From contig KN834805.1 in the NCBI GenBank assembly GCA_000827265.1, forward strand, positions 290,772 to 354,771: a DNA stretch of 64,000 bases, given 5' to 3'. Position numbers and translations under genes: made by a program. This stretch comes from Collybiopsis luxurians FD-317 M1 (taxonomy: Eukaryota; Basidiomycota; Agaricomycetes; Agaricales; Omphalotaceae). Under the pieces are notes generated by a model. That model was not told the DNA's origin. It did no database searches and worked only from the letters and a program-made list of their open reading frames with translations. Positions 22,798 through 33,836 of this stretch are shown here, one piece after another; position 1 is the stretch's first letter, and every line of letters starts with the position of its first letter.

Positions 22798-23939
22798 TCA
22801 AACGATTGTGACTGTCAAAAGGGTTGTAATTCCATCGGTCGCGATATCTGTCGCAAAATTCAGCCGCCTCGAGAGGAAAACAGTAATCCTAGCTCTTACC
22901 GTGGTTCACTCTACAAGATAAATAAGATCAGCAAACATCGTGTTAGCGACAAGCTCAGAATCTACGTACCCAGCACTTCCTGGAGCCAACAGCCCTGTCA
23001 AATTCTGTGCAGTTGTTGAGTAGGTTGTTCCACCAAACGAGGTCGTTCCAAGAGCAGCTGCGACGAGCGCATCTCTGCCAATGTCGTATCTGCAGATTCA
23101 ATCGTGAGTACACGCAACCGGAGAGTAACAATCTCATACCCATCTGGGACAATGTCATGACTGTCCGCTGCATCTTCTTCCTGTGACACTGCGAGGAAAA
23201 GGGCCCCAGTGTTGTGCTCAGGACCGTTTTGAATATAGAGTCTACAATAAAGGGTTAAGAAAACGCGACGAAGGGCTTCGGTGAGAGAACTTGCCGGAGA
23301 TGATTCCCGCCAATCTAAATGGCTTTCATTCAGATCTGATGCCTGGAAAGAAGAAAACACGTACCAAGGATTCAAGACATGTACCGAGAGCAGGGTCTCC
23401 AAAATCTTGACGAAGCTCGGTCTGGGACGGCCATGAATCGAGCATTTCCAGAGAGGCCATGAGGTTCAACTCACTGTTTGGTTGACAAAACCATTTCCGT
23501 CACCTAAATTGGCACTCTGAGGACCACCGAGGTGAATGCCTAAGCACTCTGTGGAGCTGAAGCGAGTGCATTTGAGTAATCGAGGCGAAAGATTCGCAGA
23601 GAGTAACCTTACAATCCAATAGCTTGGGCATAGTTAATGAACCCATCCTCTGAAAGTACGCCGGAAGAAGAGAGACCGGAGATAATGACCTGAGAACCGC
23701 GTTATGCTTCGATCGAAGCGAGTAAGGTTTAACTGACGTTCAAAGGTTCACCAAGTCCATTGCCAGCTAGTAGTCCGCCAGGTTCAAGCTGTAATCTCCC
23801 AACGATAACACAATATCTTACCATCGTCCAGCATTGAGCCACCATTTTCTGTGGGGTTAAAGAAGGCCCCAGCAGCCTGACGAGGGGTGACAAGCGAATA
23901 AACGTAAGGGAGTGCGGCAAGGAGGGTGACAAGAAGCAT
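22798..23939 (-). CDS. Secreted fungal protein, ten small exons, unnamed family
   Basis: Ten exons chain into 221 residues without a stop: 23822-23939, 23738-23766, 23613-23689, 23475-23556, 23365-23421, 23295-23314, 23140-23241, 22970-23089, 22900-22910 and 22798-22847. The N-terminus MLLVTLLAALPYVYSLVTPR looks like a signal peptide or anchor. The body resembles, from memory, a hypothetical protein family common in Agaricomycetes, with blocks GEPLNVIISGLSS, CLGIHLGGPQSANLGDGNGF, CLESLIGGNHLRLYIQNG, GALFLAVSQEED and NHDIATDG. I know no established function. Two micro-exons (20 and 11 nt) and one GC donor (minus strand, just below 23295) are forced by frame and by the family pattern. Exact start is uncertain; an extra upstream exon is possible. 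Confidence 0.72.
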
Positions 23940-24932
23940 CGCCAGTACTGCGTAGGGAGCAGATAAGGGAAAGATGAGACTCGAGCAAAAGCTGGAATTT
24001 CGTTGCCAATCCTCTTGTTTATATATATGGACAAACGCATATGATTGACGACATTAATATGCATTATTGCACGCGCACATGAAAGAGAAGGATGCCCATG
24101 GACATACAGCTTGAATATTCCAGGCTTCCTGCTCCTCGAATAACAAAGCTCTACGTTTTTGTGTTCCTGAAGTTTCCCCCTCTTCGAAGCGCGAATCCAT
24201 CAGCGATAAAATTGGCTCACCATTCACAGAGCTCGAGGCCTTTCGAACGTTTTTCCGCGTGCGAGGCGCATGCGAACCCACTCCATGTGACAAGCATCTA
24301 CCGGATATTGGTTCTTGAACTTCTTCCCTTCCGGTCAAGCTCAGACTCTCATCATCGTGTCTTTCAAAACATTTGAAAATTCGTTTACATCACTAGAAAT
24401 AAACTCCACTGTTCACATGGATTGAGAGTCATGAGGAGACATAGAAGCGCGTTCGTGAGCTCTAAATCGCTGATTAGCACGTTCATCATATGGTATCTGA
24501 GAAAAGAGTCAGCGTTTATGCAAAACAATTATAATATGTATTTTCAAAGCAAACGTTTATTCAACTGAGCCTCGTCAGCTCCATTGCGACGCTCATCCAG
24601 ACATCCATTTGATCTATCAGGAAAGGCCTTTATCACATTCGAGGAAAAGGGAATGACTCTGAAGATGACAGAAGACGAAGGAAATGAGGAAGACTCGCTG
24701 GATGAGAAGGTAAACTCCGGAAATAGGCGCTACCGCGGTGGACCGGATTGTTCTATGGCGCTTTGGTTCAGTGCTCGTTCCTCTCAGAGTAATCGGGCTC
24801 AAGGAGACATTGATGAGTCTTATCATTTACAAGTCAGCTATGGTAAGCCTAACGACTCGTCAACGCAACACGCAAAAATTTAAATTAGTTTCAATAATTT
24901 AGTTCAACCGTCTCGCCCTCTCAGCATAACCG
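23940..24932. other. Intergenic, no supported gene
   Basis: Short frames only, including a 99-codon plus-strand frame at 24584-24883 rich in Glu, Asp and Ser with no recognisable domain. No repeat recognised. Confidence 0.45.
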
Positions 24933-26253
24933 TTATACCACATATCCCTGCAACTCGGAGTCAACCTCCCTCTTTATAGAGGACTCGAAAAAGAATCTAA
25001 ACTCACCCCATTCACTCCAATGATCTGCCCATTAATCCACTGCGCGGATGGACTGGCCAAAAACGCAACAATCGGTGCAATGTCCTCTGGCTCCGCGATC
25101 CGTCGACTGGGTATCTGAGCGGCTATACCGTCGATAATATACTGGGGCTTGCCTTCTCGGAAAAGCGCTGTGTCAACAGGTCCCGGAGCGACGGTGTTTA
25201 CCGTAAATCCCTGGGTACCGAGATCTTTGGCTAGGACACGGGAAAGTTGCTCGACAGCACCTTATCAAGGATGGATGATGGCAAGAATTGAACGCTCGGT
25301 GTGTGTCAGAGGCGCATGCTCGACTTACCTTTGCTAGCTACATAGCACAGTGCATTGGGAAGTAACGCTATTCAAAAGTCAAACCTAAGTTCTTCTGAGT
25401 ACAAGGATTCCATGGACAAGTAACTTACTACTTGCTGCAGTCAGACTCGTGGAAAGAAAAATAATCCTTCCTCCAGCTGCCAGCTGATTCATTAAAAAAC
25501 AATTCATTACGGAAGAAGTAAGAAGACAAGACTTGCGTTTTTGCATGACTTTTGCCGCAGACTTTACCAAAAACAATGGCGCTTTGACGTTGACATTGAA
25601 ATGAGCATCGAAAAAGGTCTCGTCCATTTCACTCAAAGTTTTGCTTCCCATAAGTCCGGCGTTTAAGACGAGGATGTCCAAACGACCGAACAAACGCAAG
25701 GTTTCCTGTAACAAGTGCTGGCCGCCAGCAACCGTTGAGGGGTCGGCTTTTACTACGACTGCCTGCTGCTGCTGGATTCTAGGCCCAGGCGTTTGAGCGT
25801 CATGGTTATTCGCACTTTTTTCGCGGGGATCTATCTCGGAGGAAGAAGGAGAAAGTGAAGTAAAGAGAGAATGGAGTGACGCGGCATTGATCTGGTGTGC
25901 CAGTTCCTCTGCGGATTTAACATCTTTCGAATAATTTACTACTACTGAAGCCCCTTGAGCGGCCAGGGCTTTTGCGATGGCAGCTCCGGTTGACTTGGAA
26001 GATCCAGTTATAAGAGCGACTTTGCCTATATTCCAGAGTAAGTTGAGCCAAGGATTCGGGACCGAGCAGAAATCGCACAACCACCTTGGAGTGACGTCTC
26101 GGACGAGGTAATAGATCCAGGTAAAGCGCCACATCCGTTATACGGAACTATGGCATTCGTACCGGAACTTAAGTCGAACTGATGATCATGGGGGTGGAAT
26201 TTCTGCGATAGTCTACAGATTAGTCTGCGAAGACGAGATTGTTTCTGCATCAT
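24933..26253 (-). CDS. Short-chain dehydrogenase/reductase (classical SDR)
   Basis: NAD(P)-dependent oxidoreductase. Exon 1 (26085-26253) ends ...SETSLQ and exon 2 (from 26025) starts GKVALITGSSKSTGAAIAKA, the nucleotide-binding TGxxxGxG region, here TGSSKSTG with Ser-Ser-Lys replacing the usual spacing. LDILVLNAG is the NAG motif. After introns come KPGGRIIFLSTS (catalytic Ser region) and CYVASKGAVEQLS (YxxxK). The end reads VNTVAPGPVDTALF, WINGQIIGVNGG, then a final exon YVV-stop at 24933. An unusual Gln-rich insert (about 30-35 residues around PGPRIQQQQAVVVK) lies between the cofactor site and NAG motif. One intron (25477-25536, 60 nt) has a GC donor and keeps the frame open if retained. 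Substrate cannot be told from sequence. Confidence 0.85.
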
Positions 26254-27166
26254 CTGGTGTTGGCGTTGGAGTGTGATGTGTAAAGTCTACGTAGACGATT
26301 GAGCCTGAAGGGCAAATTGGGTTGCGCTCCGTATGTACAAAAGCACAGGCTCGAATATCCATCCTATATATCTTCACCAAAAACGTGTACCGTTGCAGAC
26401 GCAGCGCATACCGGTAATGTGGTATACTCCAACGCTCAATGTCGTCAATAACCGAGGTGATCAAAAACAAGCCAGAACTTGAAGACGCTGTTTAATGGCC
26501 GAGTCATACTGGAACTGTGACGCAGATGGTGTCTGTACTGGGGGATGCTATGTAGAGAGCGAAAACAACCACTCCGACGCAACTTGCGCATTGCCCGCAA
26601 TTAATTTAATGCAGTCGCTGTTAGCACTTACCCGCCAAGCTCATGGAATTGCAATGAATGCAACGCATCGACAATGAGGTTACATCCAAGTGTTCTCATT
26701 GTCCCATGCGCAATGAGTATTGGAATGGATATTAAATCAAGCAGGGGGGCTAAGAAACATCGGGATCAAGGGTCAAGCCGACGGGATGAGTCAGAGCCAA
26801 GTGCCAATAGCAGTCCCAAGTATGTTACTATGCGGTAGCTCATCACCTAGTGGATACCGCCGCACTGTTTCACAGTCATTAAACAGGGTGATCATGACAT
26901 GAGAAGTATGCACGTTGTGAAATCGTCTCCGTCTATGTACATAAAACACTCGTTTTTCGAATCGGCCAAGTGGGAGTAAGGGGTAGGTGGAGGAAGGATG
27001 AGCGATCTGTCCTCTTCACTACCAGCCTGCTGGAAAGGAACACCCCCATCTAGTAGTCGAAAGGAAGCACTAATGCAGAAATTAGAGAAACGAAAACTTC
27101 GATTCCTCAACGACTCACATATATGAGAGCAATCAATCAATCCAAACACAGCAGCAAAACTCAGAT
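26254..27166. other. Intergenic, no supported gene
   Basis: Upstream of the SDR gene and downstream of the HPP gene, both on the minus strand. Only frames of 60-90 codons without motifs. A small ACAATGAG/CTCATTGT palindrome near 26670-26703 is the only structure noticed. Confidence 0.45.
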
Positions 27167-28115
27167 TCATGCAGCTTGCGCCAGCACCCCCACCGTCTCC
27201 GCGCTAGCTGTAGTGCTTTCCTTCACATCCTTAACGTCCTTCACATCCAATTCCGCATCTCCATTCTCCGTGACTGCTTTCTTCTTGGGTAAAGACGGTA
27301 GGTCCAATGGCGTGTACCATACAGTCGGGTATCTTCTCTGTATGTTGTTGAAAAGAAGTGAGACCATGAGAGCGAGGGTAGAGCTCAAGAGGAGGACTGG
27401 AAGGAAGTACCATCCTAGTGCACGAATGGAGGGGTCAAGGGCCGGAAGGATGGCGGTTGCACCTGTTAAAAACAAGTACTAATGAGCACACCAGGGTATT
27501 AAACGAATGCTAAATATACACTCACCTGCAGGAGGATGAACCGTCTTGGTCATCTGCATAGCTACAATTGCGGCTGCACACGATAACGAGACCGCAACCC
27601 ACGAAACATGGTCGAATTTCTCCTGGGACGGGAGCAAGAGGAATAGTTTGGTGATGATCACACCTACGAGACCACCGACGAAGTGCCCGAATACTAGAGC
27701 CTGAGGCTGCGCTAACGGAGCTTCGATTGCGCCATAGATGAGGACTGCAGAGGCACCCTGTACAAGATATGATCAGGATTTGAGATGGAGAAAGGAGATT
27801 GATACTCACATAACTAGGAACAATACTCGGTGCACCCCTCTTGACAAAATACTGAGCTTGTACAAAAACAGCTTGTATGACCGAAAGACCACCTGATTGA
27901 ACGTTTTTCAGTATTTTCAAGATATGCAAGCCTAGAAAAAGCGAACAGAATGCCCCCAGGAAAGACCATAACCAAACTATGGGTTGTGACCTTGGTGTTG
28001 GTTTGGATGGTCGATATCCGAGGAAATGTGCGATGGGCCCAGGTAAGAGGGACAGGAAAGGCCTGGGCGCAGAGAGGGTTTGCTCAGAAGGGGGAATTTT
28101 AGAAGGGGAAGCCAT
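27167..28115 (-). CDS. HPP-family integral membrane protein
   Basis: Polytopic membrane protein of the HPP family, named after its conserved His-Pro-Pro. The three main exons read from MASPSKIPPSEQTL (ATG at 28113-28115) through several hydrophobic helices (VWLWSFLGAFCSLFLGLHIL) and RGAPSIVPSY. After an intron come GASAVLIYGAIEAPLAQPQA and GHFVGGLVGVIITKLFLLL, and later the hallmark MQMTKTVHPPAG. The last exon opens ATAILPALDPSIRALGWYF and ends with a charged tail (KKKAVTENGDAELDVKDVKD) and TGA at 27167-27169. Prokaryotic and plastid HPP relatives have been linked to nitrite transport; the fungal role is not established. A short extra segment around VQSGGLSVIQAVF may be an unspotted tiny intron. 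Confidence 0.88.
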
Positions 28116-29300
28116 TAAATGTTCTGCTAAATAATTTTGAAGGATCTAGGTGGACCGAGTGGATACCTCGACCGGAAAAAAAATAATTGAGAGCCGTTTA
28201 TATGGAATTCCCCCACCTCGCCTCGGCTTTTCAGAGACGGACCATACTTGGAAAGCCGCCGACCTAGCATTTCATGGCCCCCGACTTCCCCTTAACACCT
28301 CCGACAGCATTCCGACAGTATCCCGGATGATTGATATCCGTGAAGATCCCGTCAAAATTGGCTATGGTTTAGAGGAATCACTTAGCAATGTTCCCTCTTT
28401 TGACAGAATTTGCACAGAAAATGTAGCTGTGGAATCTAGGCTCGGTTAGGAAATATTGAATACGAACGGCCAGGCAACTGACACGGTGACAGATCTTACT
28501 CTATATCGCGCCCCGGAATCGTCCGTACAACGTACCTGCATAGTACCCATACTGTATGATCAGCGAAGATTGTACAAGACTGTACTAGGCAAAGAAGCAA
28601 TACATCGACAGTGTTAATTCGACGGGCAGATAAACGATATTATCATAAACTACATACATAGTTCTTGATCTTTCTCAGGACACTCTGTATCTTCCCAGAT
28701 CATCCCGCCAAAGCCTTTCGTTCCTACTGAATATAATGCTGAAATTTGCCTCGTTGGGACCGTCCGCCGTTGACACACATTCACTACATACTATCTTGTT
28801 CCTCGGACGGGACGCCCCAGCGCCAAATATGACAGGCATCAGAGACAGGGCATGAATTTAGAGAGGGCATCAAAGTTATCTGGCAGAGTCCTAGGCTCGA
28901 GCCAGCCTCTCTCTGGACATGTAGCACTTGAGTAACAGTCAATCAAAGTCGTTAGCCAGATACCACATCCGAGTCGCGACTCTGCTCAATAAGAGTTCTG
29001 CTCAGCAAACCTGCAAGCAAAGTCGTAAAATTTTTCATTTAAAAGCTGTAGAAAGGCTTTCCGTACTTCCCTGCTCATGAATTAATGTTCACTCATGACT
29101 CAGGGCGCAAATCCTTGTCATATAATAAACTTTCATCAGTATGGAGATACCAGAAACTGAGCCGTAAGCACGAACGACGAGCGCGGCCACTTGTGAGACA
29201 GGTGAAGATCAACGTAGTTGAGGCGGCTATCAAGATCAGTAATCTGGCAGAAGTGCCTCATATTCACCTTTCCAGTTTGTCAGACTTCAGTAAGTAGTGT
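28116..29300. other. Intergenic, no supported gene
   Basis: Divergent space upstream of the HPP gene. A 99-codon plus frame at 28150-28449 has no recognisable motif. No repeat noticed until the tandem segment at 29306. Confidence 0.45.
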
Positions 29301-29305
29301 ATTAG

Positions 29306-29600
29306 CTCGTGACCAAGCTTATCGCTGCTTTCGACAGCAACAGCGACATCTTGCACGATAACGCAGATCAATTACCTCAAAACTTCAACCAAGATCGAAA
29401 GTAATAGAGTTGTCGCTGCAAGAACATCCCGCCTTCGCCCGCTACCCCTGCCAGTCTTTGTCAGTAGTGAATGACCAGCTCGTGACCAAGCTTATCGCTG
29501 CTCTCGACGGGAATAGCACGACATCGTTGATCAATTACCTCAAAACATCAACCCAAATTGAGAGCAATATCATCGTCGCTACAAGGAACACCACCCTCCT
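29306..29600 (+). repeat. Two-copy tandem segment, offset about 173 bp
   Basis: CTCGTGACCAAGCTTATCGC at 29306 recurs at 29479, followed in both by a GATCAATTACCTCAAAAC block and similar sequence to about 29425 and 29595. In the second copy the plus frame reads TKLIAALDGNSTTSLINYLK, and this frame runs on over the 3' end of the minus-strand F-box gene. The first copy carries stops and small gaps. It may be a decayed secreted-protein exon; the family is not recognised. Confidence 0.55.
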
Positions 29601-31434
29601 ACCCAACTCGAAAATGTCTGACAGTTCCGTCTATCTCGTCACGAAGTTTTGGGCTCACGAAAAGCCCCGAAGCTTCCAAAGGCTTCAGACGAGTCCCAAT
29701 AATACGGTAGGCCTCTACAACCTGAGCCCGATCAGCATACAGCAAATCAGCTTGCAGTCTAACCCTGCGCAATGGGAATACCCGATGATCAGAGGGGGAA
29801 ATACCCGAGAGTTTTGCGGCACTTCGGCTTTCGACCAATTCGCAGATATCCTCGACGAATGTTTGCACTGAGGCCTTGGTTCGGGTGTATAGTTCGAGAT
29901 TCAGAAATTGCACATGTGGCGCAAAGACGTTATTGGTGTCTTCTGTAAATTTTGGGGTTTTAGAAGCAACTGTGAGGCGAGAAAATAGGTCTCCGAGCTT
30001 TTCAGTATAATAATCTCGGTCGTAGCACCCACTGATCGTCAGCTCGGATATTGAAGGATGAGATTCGATTACGGAGATTGCGTCGTCAGCTAAGATTGAC
30101 GTAAGTTTCACTTTCCGCAGAATAGTCTTTGACCGGAGAAGCATGGAAGAAACTTCTTCTACGATCGTCGAAAAACGAGGTAACCAATTTTCAGAATTTG
30201 AGTGCCGCATTGGGCCGGTACGGAGCTCCAACACTCTGAGATTGGGCAGTTGAACATCCGTCCATGTTCCTGCTCGGAAGCCCGCCACTGATACAGACAG
30301 TGTCAGGAGATTCAGATGACAGTGCCCGTTTCCACTGTCGCTGTTGCTAAGTTCATCTGAGACTTCAGCTTCATCGTCACTGAGGTCATATTCGTGACGC
30401 TCAAGCCGTTCCAAGGAACACTCGTTTAGTGCAGGCATACGGCTCAAAAATTGACCTATAGACGCCCCAGATAAGCGACCACCTCGAAATTCCTTCAATT
30501 GCGTAAAATCGCAGGAACGAAACTCCCTCCAACATATTGGCAGACTCCCTCCATCGAGTGTGAGCAGGTTTCGAAAACGAAAAAGCATAGCGCAATAGTG
30601 AATGCCGTGGTCATACGCAGAGGGGCGGATCCGAATATGTTTGAGATTGGGAAAGTTCATATCTCGACTGGTCCTCATTAATAACTGCCGCGATACGACA
30701 TCTTCCCCCACGCCTATGAGCGCGTCTTTCCATCTCGCTGACTGACCAATCAGCAGCTTAAGCCCTTTCTCCATTTGCGATGAGTACTTTTCGCTCGTTA
30801 TTCGAAGTTTTAAGGGCGTGTTTTTGGAGCACGAAAGGTAATGAGAGAGGATATTCAAATATCCAGGTCTGGCATCAAAAATGTCGACTTTGACAGCGAG
30901 AGAAGCCCAAAGCCTAGGTCGGCGCAGTATGATCTTTCTCCAAAATGAGCATATCTGAGAAAGGCGCATGGTTGGACAAGATATACAATTATCTGGCAGC
31001 TCGCTAGAACGATTCAGGGCGAGAGAATACCCATTGGGTAACGGCCAGCCTGGCGTTGAGCTACCGATGTAGATTGAAAATATCTCGACTAGGACATCTT
31101 CAGGAAGACGGCGAACGGGGGAAAGAAGGGCAATTGTAACGTCGACGGTCCGTTTCAAGGCATCTCGCTTCTTTTTGAGCCTCTGAAAGGCATCTTCTAT
31201 CCTGTCGGTTATTTCGTGCCATTTTGCTAATTGATCTTGCATATCCTCAAGAAAAGTGGCGATCCCAAATGATCCTGTCGATGATCCGGGGATATCTCCC
31301 ACCTGAAGTCGATGTAATGTCGGTTGGCTGTCCTGAACCGTAATTTTTGAAGCGAGCGCGTCCACGCAAGCCACCGCATTGTTACACAACTCAGATGATG
31401 AAGCTGCCGTCATATCTAGCGAAAGATCTAGCAT
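29599..31434 (-). CDS. Long F-box protein
   Basis: Single-exon 611-residue protein of a different F-box subfamily from the other copies here. A helix rich in charged residues (about 62-98, WHEITDRIEDAFQRLKKKRD) precedes the F-box at about 104-160 (LSPVRRLPEDVLVEIFSIYI, later MRLSQICSFWRKIILRRPRLW). The C-terminal two thirds are leucine-rich with spaced 'L..L.L' strands and an acidic patch (YDLSDDEAEVSDELSNSD). The ATG at 31432-31434 is the first in frame. Likely an SCF substrate adaptor by family; substrate unknown. The 3' end overlaps an antisense open segment. No lesions. Confidence 0.82.
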   Translation of the reverse strand: MLDLSLDMTAASSSELCNNAVACVDALASKITVQDSQPTLHRLQVGDIPGSSTGSFGIATFLEDMQDQLAKWHEITDRIEDAFQRLKKKRDALKRTVDVTIALLSPVRRLPEDVLVEIFSIYIGSSTPGWPLPNGYSLALNRSSELPDNCISCPTMRLSQICSFWRKIILRRPRLWASLAVKVDIFDARPGYLNILSHYLSCSKNTPLKLRITSEKYSSQMEKGLKLLIGQSARWKDALIGVGEDVVSRQLLMRTSRDMNFPNLKHIRIRPSAYDHGIHYCAMLFRFRNLLTLDGGSLPICWREFRSCDFTQLKEFRGGRLSGASIGQFLSRMPALNECSLERLERHEYDLSDDEAEVSDELSNSDSGNGHCHLNLLTLSVSVAGFRAGTWTDVQLPNLRVLELRTGPMRHSNSENWLPRFSTIVEEVSSMLLRSKTILRKVKLTSILADDAISVIESHPSISELTISGCYDRDYYTEKLGDLFSRLTVASKTPKFTEDTNNVFAPHVQFLNLELYTRTKASVQTFVEDICELVESRSAAKLSGISPSDHRVFPLRRVRLQADLLYADRAQVVEAYRIIGTRLKPLEASGLFVSPKLRDEIDGTVRHFRVG

Positions 31435-31756
31435 TATATAGGATAGTATTAGTCTAAAGCTTTCTACGCAATTCTAGATTACCTCTAGGCGCAAACCAGG
31501 GCAAATTTGAGAGAAAAGGATGTTAAGCGCCCGTATAGCCACTGAAGGCTTACTCCGAGGCTTCGTGACTGTACATGTACAATACTTAGCCGGAGCCCTC
31601 TGACATTCGAACATGTCTATCGAACGGGTGTTCACGCATCTATAACATCAGACTATATACACGAACAACTAAACAGAAAAGCGAATCACATCTAAAGGAG
31701 ACAGAGGGATGTGTCCAGAGAGGGCTTGATGATTGGTGAAGAAAGCAAAAGTATAC

Positions 31757-33145
31757 CTAAATCCTAATTCCATTCATCCCAGTCACAGTCACTCTCAATC
31801 CCATCCTCTCCATATCTACGAGAGGTCCATACACAGTTATGTCCACCTCACGCCTGCGAAATTTCATCTCAACTGCTCGCAAACAGTCAATCTCTACCCC
31901 TTCAGAGTTGAAGCACGAGGCCGCATGCGGCAACCAGCGCGACTCAATCATTTCGACGAGCGCTTGATCATCGAAATCGGCGCCGTAGGAGTCCAGAAAT
32001 AAGTAACGGAGACGTGGAACAAGCGGTATTCCCGAGCTCGTAAAGGTGAATTGAGTAGAGCTGTGGAGAGCCTCAATTAAGTTGGAGGTGATGGGCAAAA
32101 TCTTTGGCCTCGCATAGACATCGTTGATTTCCAGTGTGACTAGGGATGGAAGAAGATGAAGCGTATCAATGAGGTCGATATCGGACAGCGCAACTGATGT
32201 GAGTTTCAACTCAGTGATTTTGCAGGAAGATCGAGCTATGAACGCTGCGAGGGAATTCCCAGGCCAATTCCAGCACTCAGATACACTGGTCAGCAGATGT
32301 AAATGGTCTAAGGCAGGAAATTTGAAAGATCGAAATATGTGGTCTTCGTCTGAAGCAAGGTGTACAACCAAGTTCTTGACTCTATACGAAGTTTGTAGAT
32401 CAGTACCATCATTTCGAAAGTGAGAATCTAGTTTCAAAGTTGTAAGATGAGGATAGAGCTCTAGGATTCTGTTCATCGGCCAAATCGGATCAGCAACGTT
32501 GAGAGAAGTGATCCGATTTCCTGGGATTATGAATGGATCCATCGTCTTCAGTTCGGTGAGCCTAGGAGCTCTTCGGAGAAAGCCCACTTCTGCCGCGTGG
32601 ATACCATATGGAAATAGCTCTAGCGCTTCGAGGGCACCGAAATCGCGAACACCATCGTCTATGAGATCAACCCTAACATCACAAATCAAAATCTTCCAAC
32701 GTCGAGTGTGTTCGAGAAGGAGCAAGATCGAGAAAGGCAACAGAGCTTGTGATTCGGAAAGGTTCATCAACGCGACTACGAGAGGGCTCATGGAAGATCG
32801 GGAAAGGAAGAGACTAATGGTGGCGAGATAAGCGTCGTATTTCGAACCGAAGGCTTCGAGTTCCAAAAAATCGGTAACTAATCTGAGTCTGGACCACAAA
32901 ATGGGAAAGGTTGTCGATATTGACCGCCAACGTGAGCAGACCGAGCTGAGCGTAAGCGCAGGAAGAGGAGGAATTGGATCCGCGGTCGGATATGTGGGCC
33001 TCGATAGGTTGTGGGTGTAACAAAATTCATTCCATTGGACAACATAGTCAAATATTGTACACAGTATCTCATTGGGAAGCTTTTCGATAGCAGGGAGGTA
33101 GCTATGAAGCTTCCTTTCAGTGGCTCCTGCTGTTCCCGGATACAT
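31757..33145 (-). CDS. F-box protein, duplicated cassette copy 1
   Basis: Intronless, 462 residues from the ATG at 33143-33145 (MYPGTAGATERKLHSYLPAI). The frame stays open upstream to 33211 but without an ATG. The F-box is at the very N-terminus (IEKLPNEILCTIFDYVVQWN, then TLSSVCSRWRSISTTFPILW), with leucine-rich units behind it and a tail YGPLVDMERMGLRVTVTGMN. The N-terminal coiled coil of the 3570 member is absent. It is a close paralogue of 34254-35642, which has exactly the same length, and its 5' and 3' flanks are also shared, so a block was duplicated. A small inverted-repeat element sits about 310 bp upstream. Confidence 0.85.
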   Translation of the reverse strand: MYPGTAGATERKLHSYLPAIEKLPNEILCTIFDYVVQWNEFCYTHNLSRPTYPTADPIPPLPALTLSSVCSRWRSISTTFPILWSRLRLVTDFLELEAFGSKYDAYLATISLFLSRSSMSPLVVALMNLSESQALLPFSILLLLEHTRRWKILICDVRVDLIDDGVRDFGALEALELFPYGIHAAEVGFLRRAPRLTELKTMDPFIIPGNRITSLNVADPIWPMNRILELYPHLTTLKLDSHFRNDGTDLQTSYRVKNLVVHLASDEDHIFRSFKFPALDHLHLLTSVSECWNWPGNSLAAFIARSSCKITELKLTSVALSDIDLIDTLHLLPSLVTLEINDVYARPKILPITSNLIEALHSSTQFTFTSSGIPLVPRLRYLFLDSYGADFDDQALVEMIESRWLPHAASCFNSEGVEIDCLRAVEMKFRRREVDITVYGPLVDMERMGLRVTVTGMNGIRI

Positions 33146-33399
33146 GTCGACTTCGGGGTTTGATACCAGAACTTGGCGGAGTATTGGAAAGTCAGGGGTT
33201 GAGCAGCGCAATCCAGCAGTTTAAGCACAGAATATCGTGCGACGATTCAAAGAGTGCTATGAGGAGCTGAGAGAGTCTGTGATGGAGATATGAGAGCACA
33301 CTTTGAAAATTAGAGCGATGGTGGCGCTGGTTGAGGCAAGAAAGACCAGCATTGTTACTCGTTAGCACGTGTGCATTAAAAGGAACGAGCTGACAAATT

Positions 33400-33434
33400 C
33401 ACGTGATCTGTGACACTCGCGTTGTGTGATGTGG
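33400..33434 (+). promoter_or_regulatory. CACGTG-centred motif upstream of F-box copy 1
   Basis: CACGTGATCTGTGACACTCG, then CGTTGTGTGATGTGG, 255 bp upstream of the F-box ATG. The matching block at 35873-35907 sits 230 bp upstream of F-box copy 2. It may simply be shared by duplication, but similar cores occur elsewhere in the window. Confidence 0.4.
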
Positions 33435-33453
33435 AAACCACTGCTGGCCATTA

Positions 33454-33680
33454 CAGCTATTCACGAATTTGTAGCTGTTTTTAAAAAATGCGCTTTAGTG
33501 ACCATGCTTACCTACAAATAAACCATCAGTTCATTGCTCCATCCAAGCCCCATCAGTGCCAGGGCAACCGTACATTTGACGGCATTCTTGTAGAGCAATG
33601 AACTAGCAGTTTGTTTGTAGGTAAACACAATCATTAAGGCGCGTTTCTGGAAAACAATGCTACAAATTCATGAACAGCTG
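33454..33680. mobile_element. MITE with long inverted repeats and TA flanks
   Basis: The left arm (33454 to about 33542) and right arm (about 33591 to 33680) are inverted copies over roughly 90 bp at about three-quarters or better identity, with about 50 bp between. The termini are CAGCTATTCACGAATTTGT and the complement of CAGCTGTTCATGAATTTGT. TA dinucleotides at 33452-33453 and 33681-33682 fit the TA target duplication of Tc1/mariner-type elements. No coding capacity. The element is absent from the equivalent place upstream of F-box copy 2, so it inserted after the duplication or was lost there. Confidence 0.7.
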
Positions 33681-33836
33681 TACCAGCTGGCAGCTGATAC
33701 CAGACACGAAACTTCCAACCGCCTTCAAGTTCTTTAACCTCAGATCAGGTAGACTTCCTGCCACTATAAATTAGCCCGCCCTCGACTAGTATTGACTAAT
33801 ACCTCCAGTCATCCTCAGAGCCAACGGCTCGATTTT

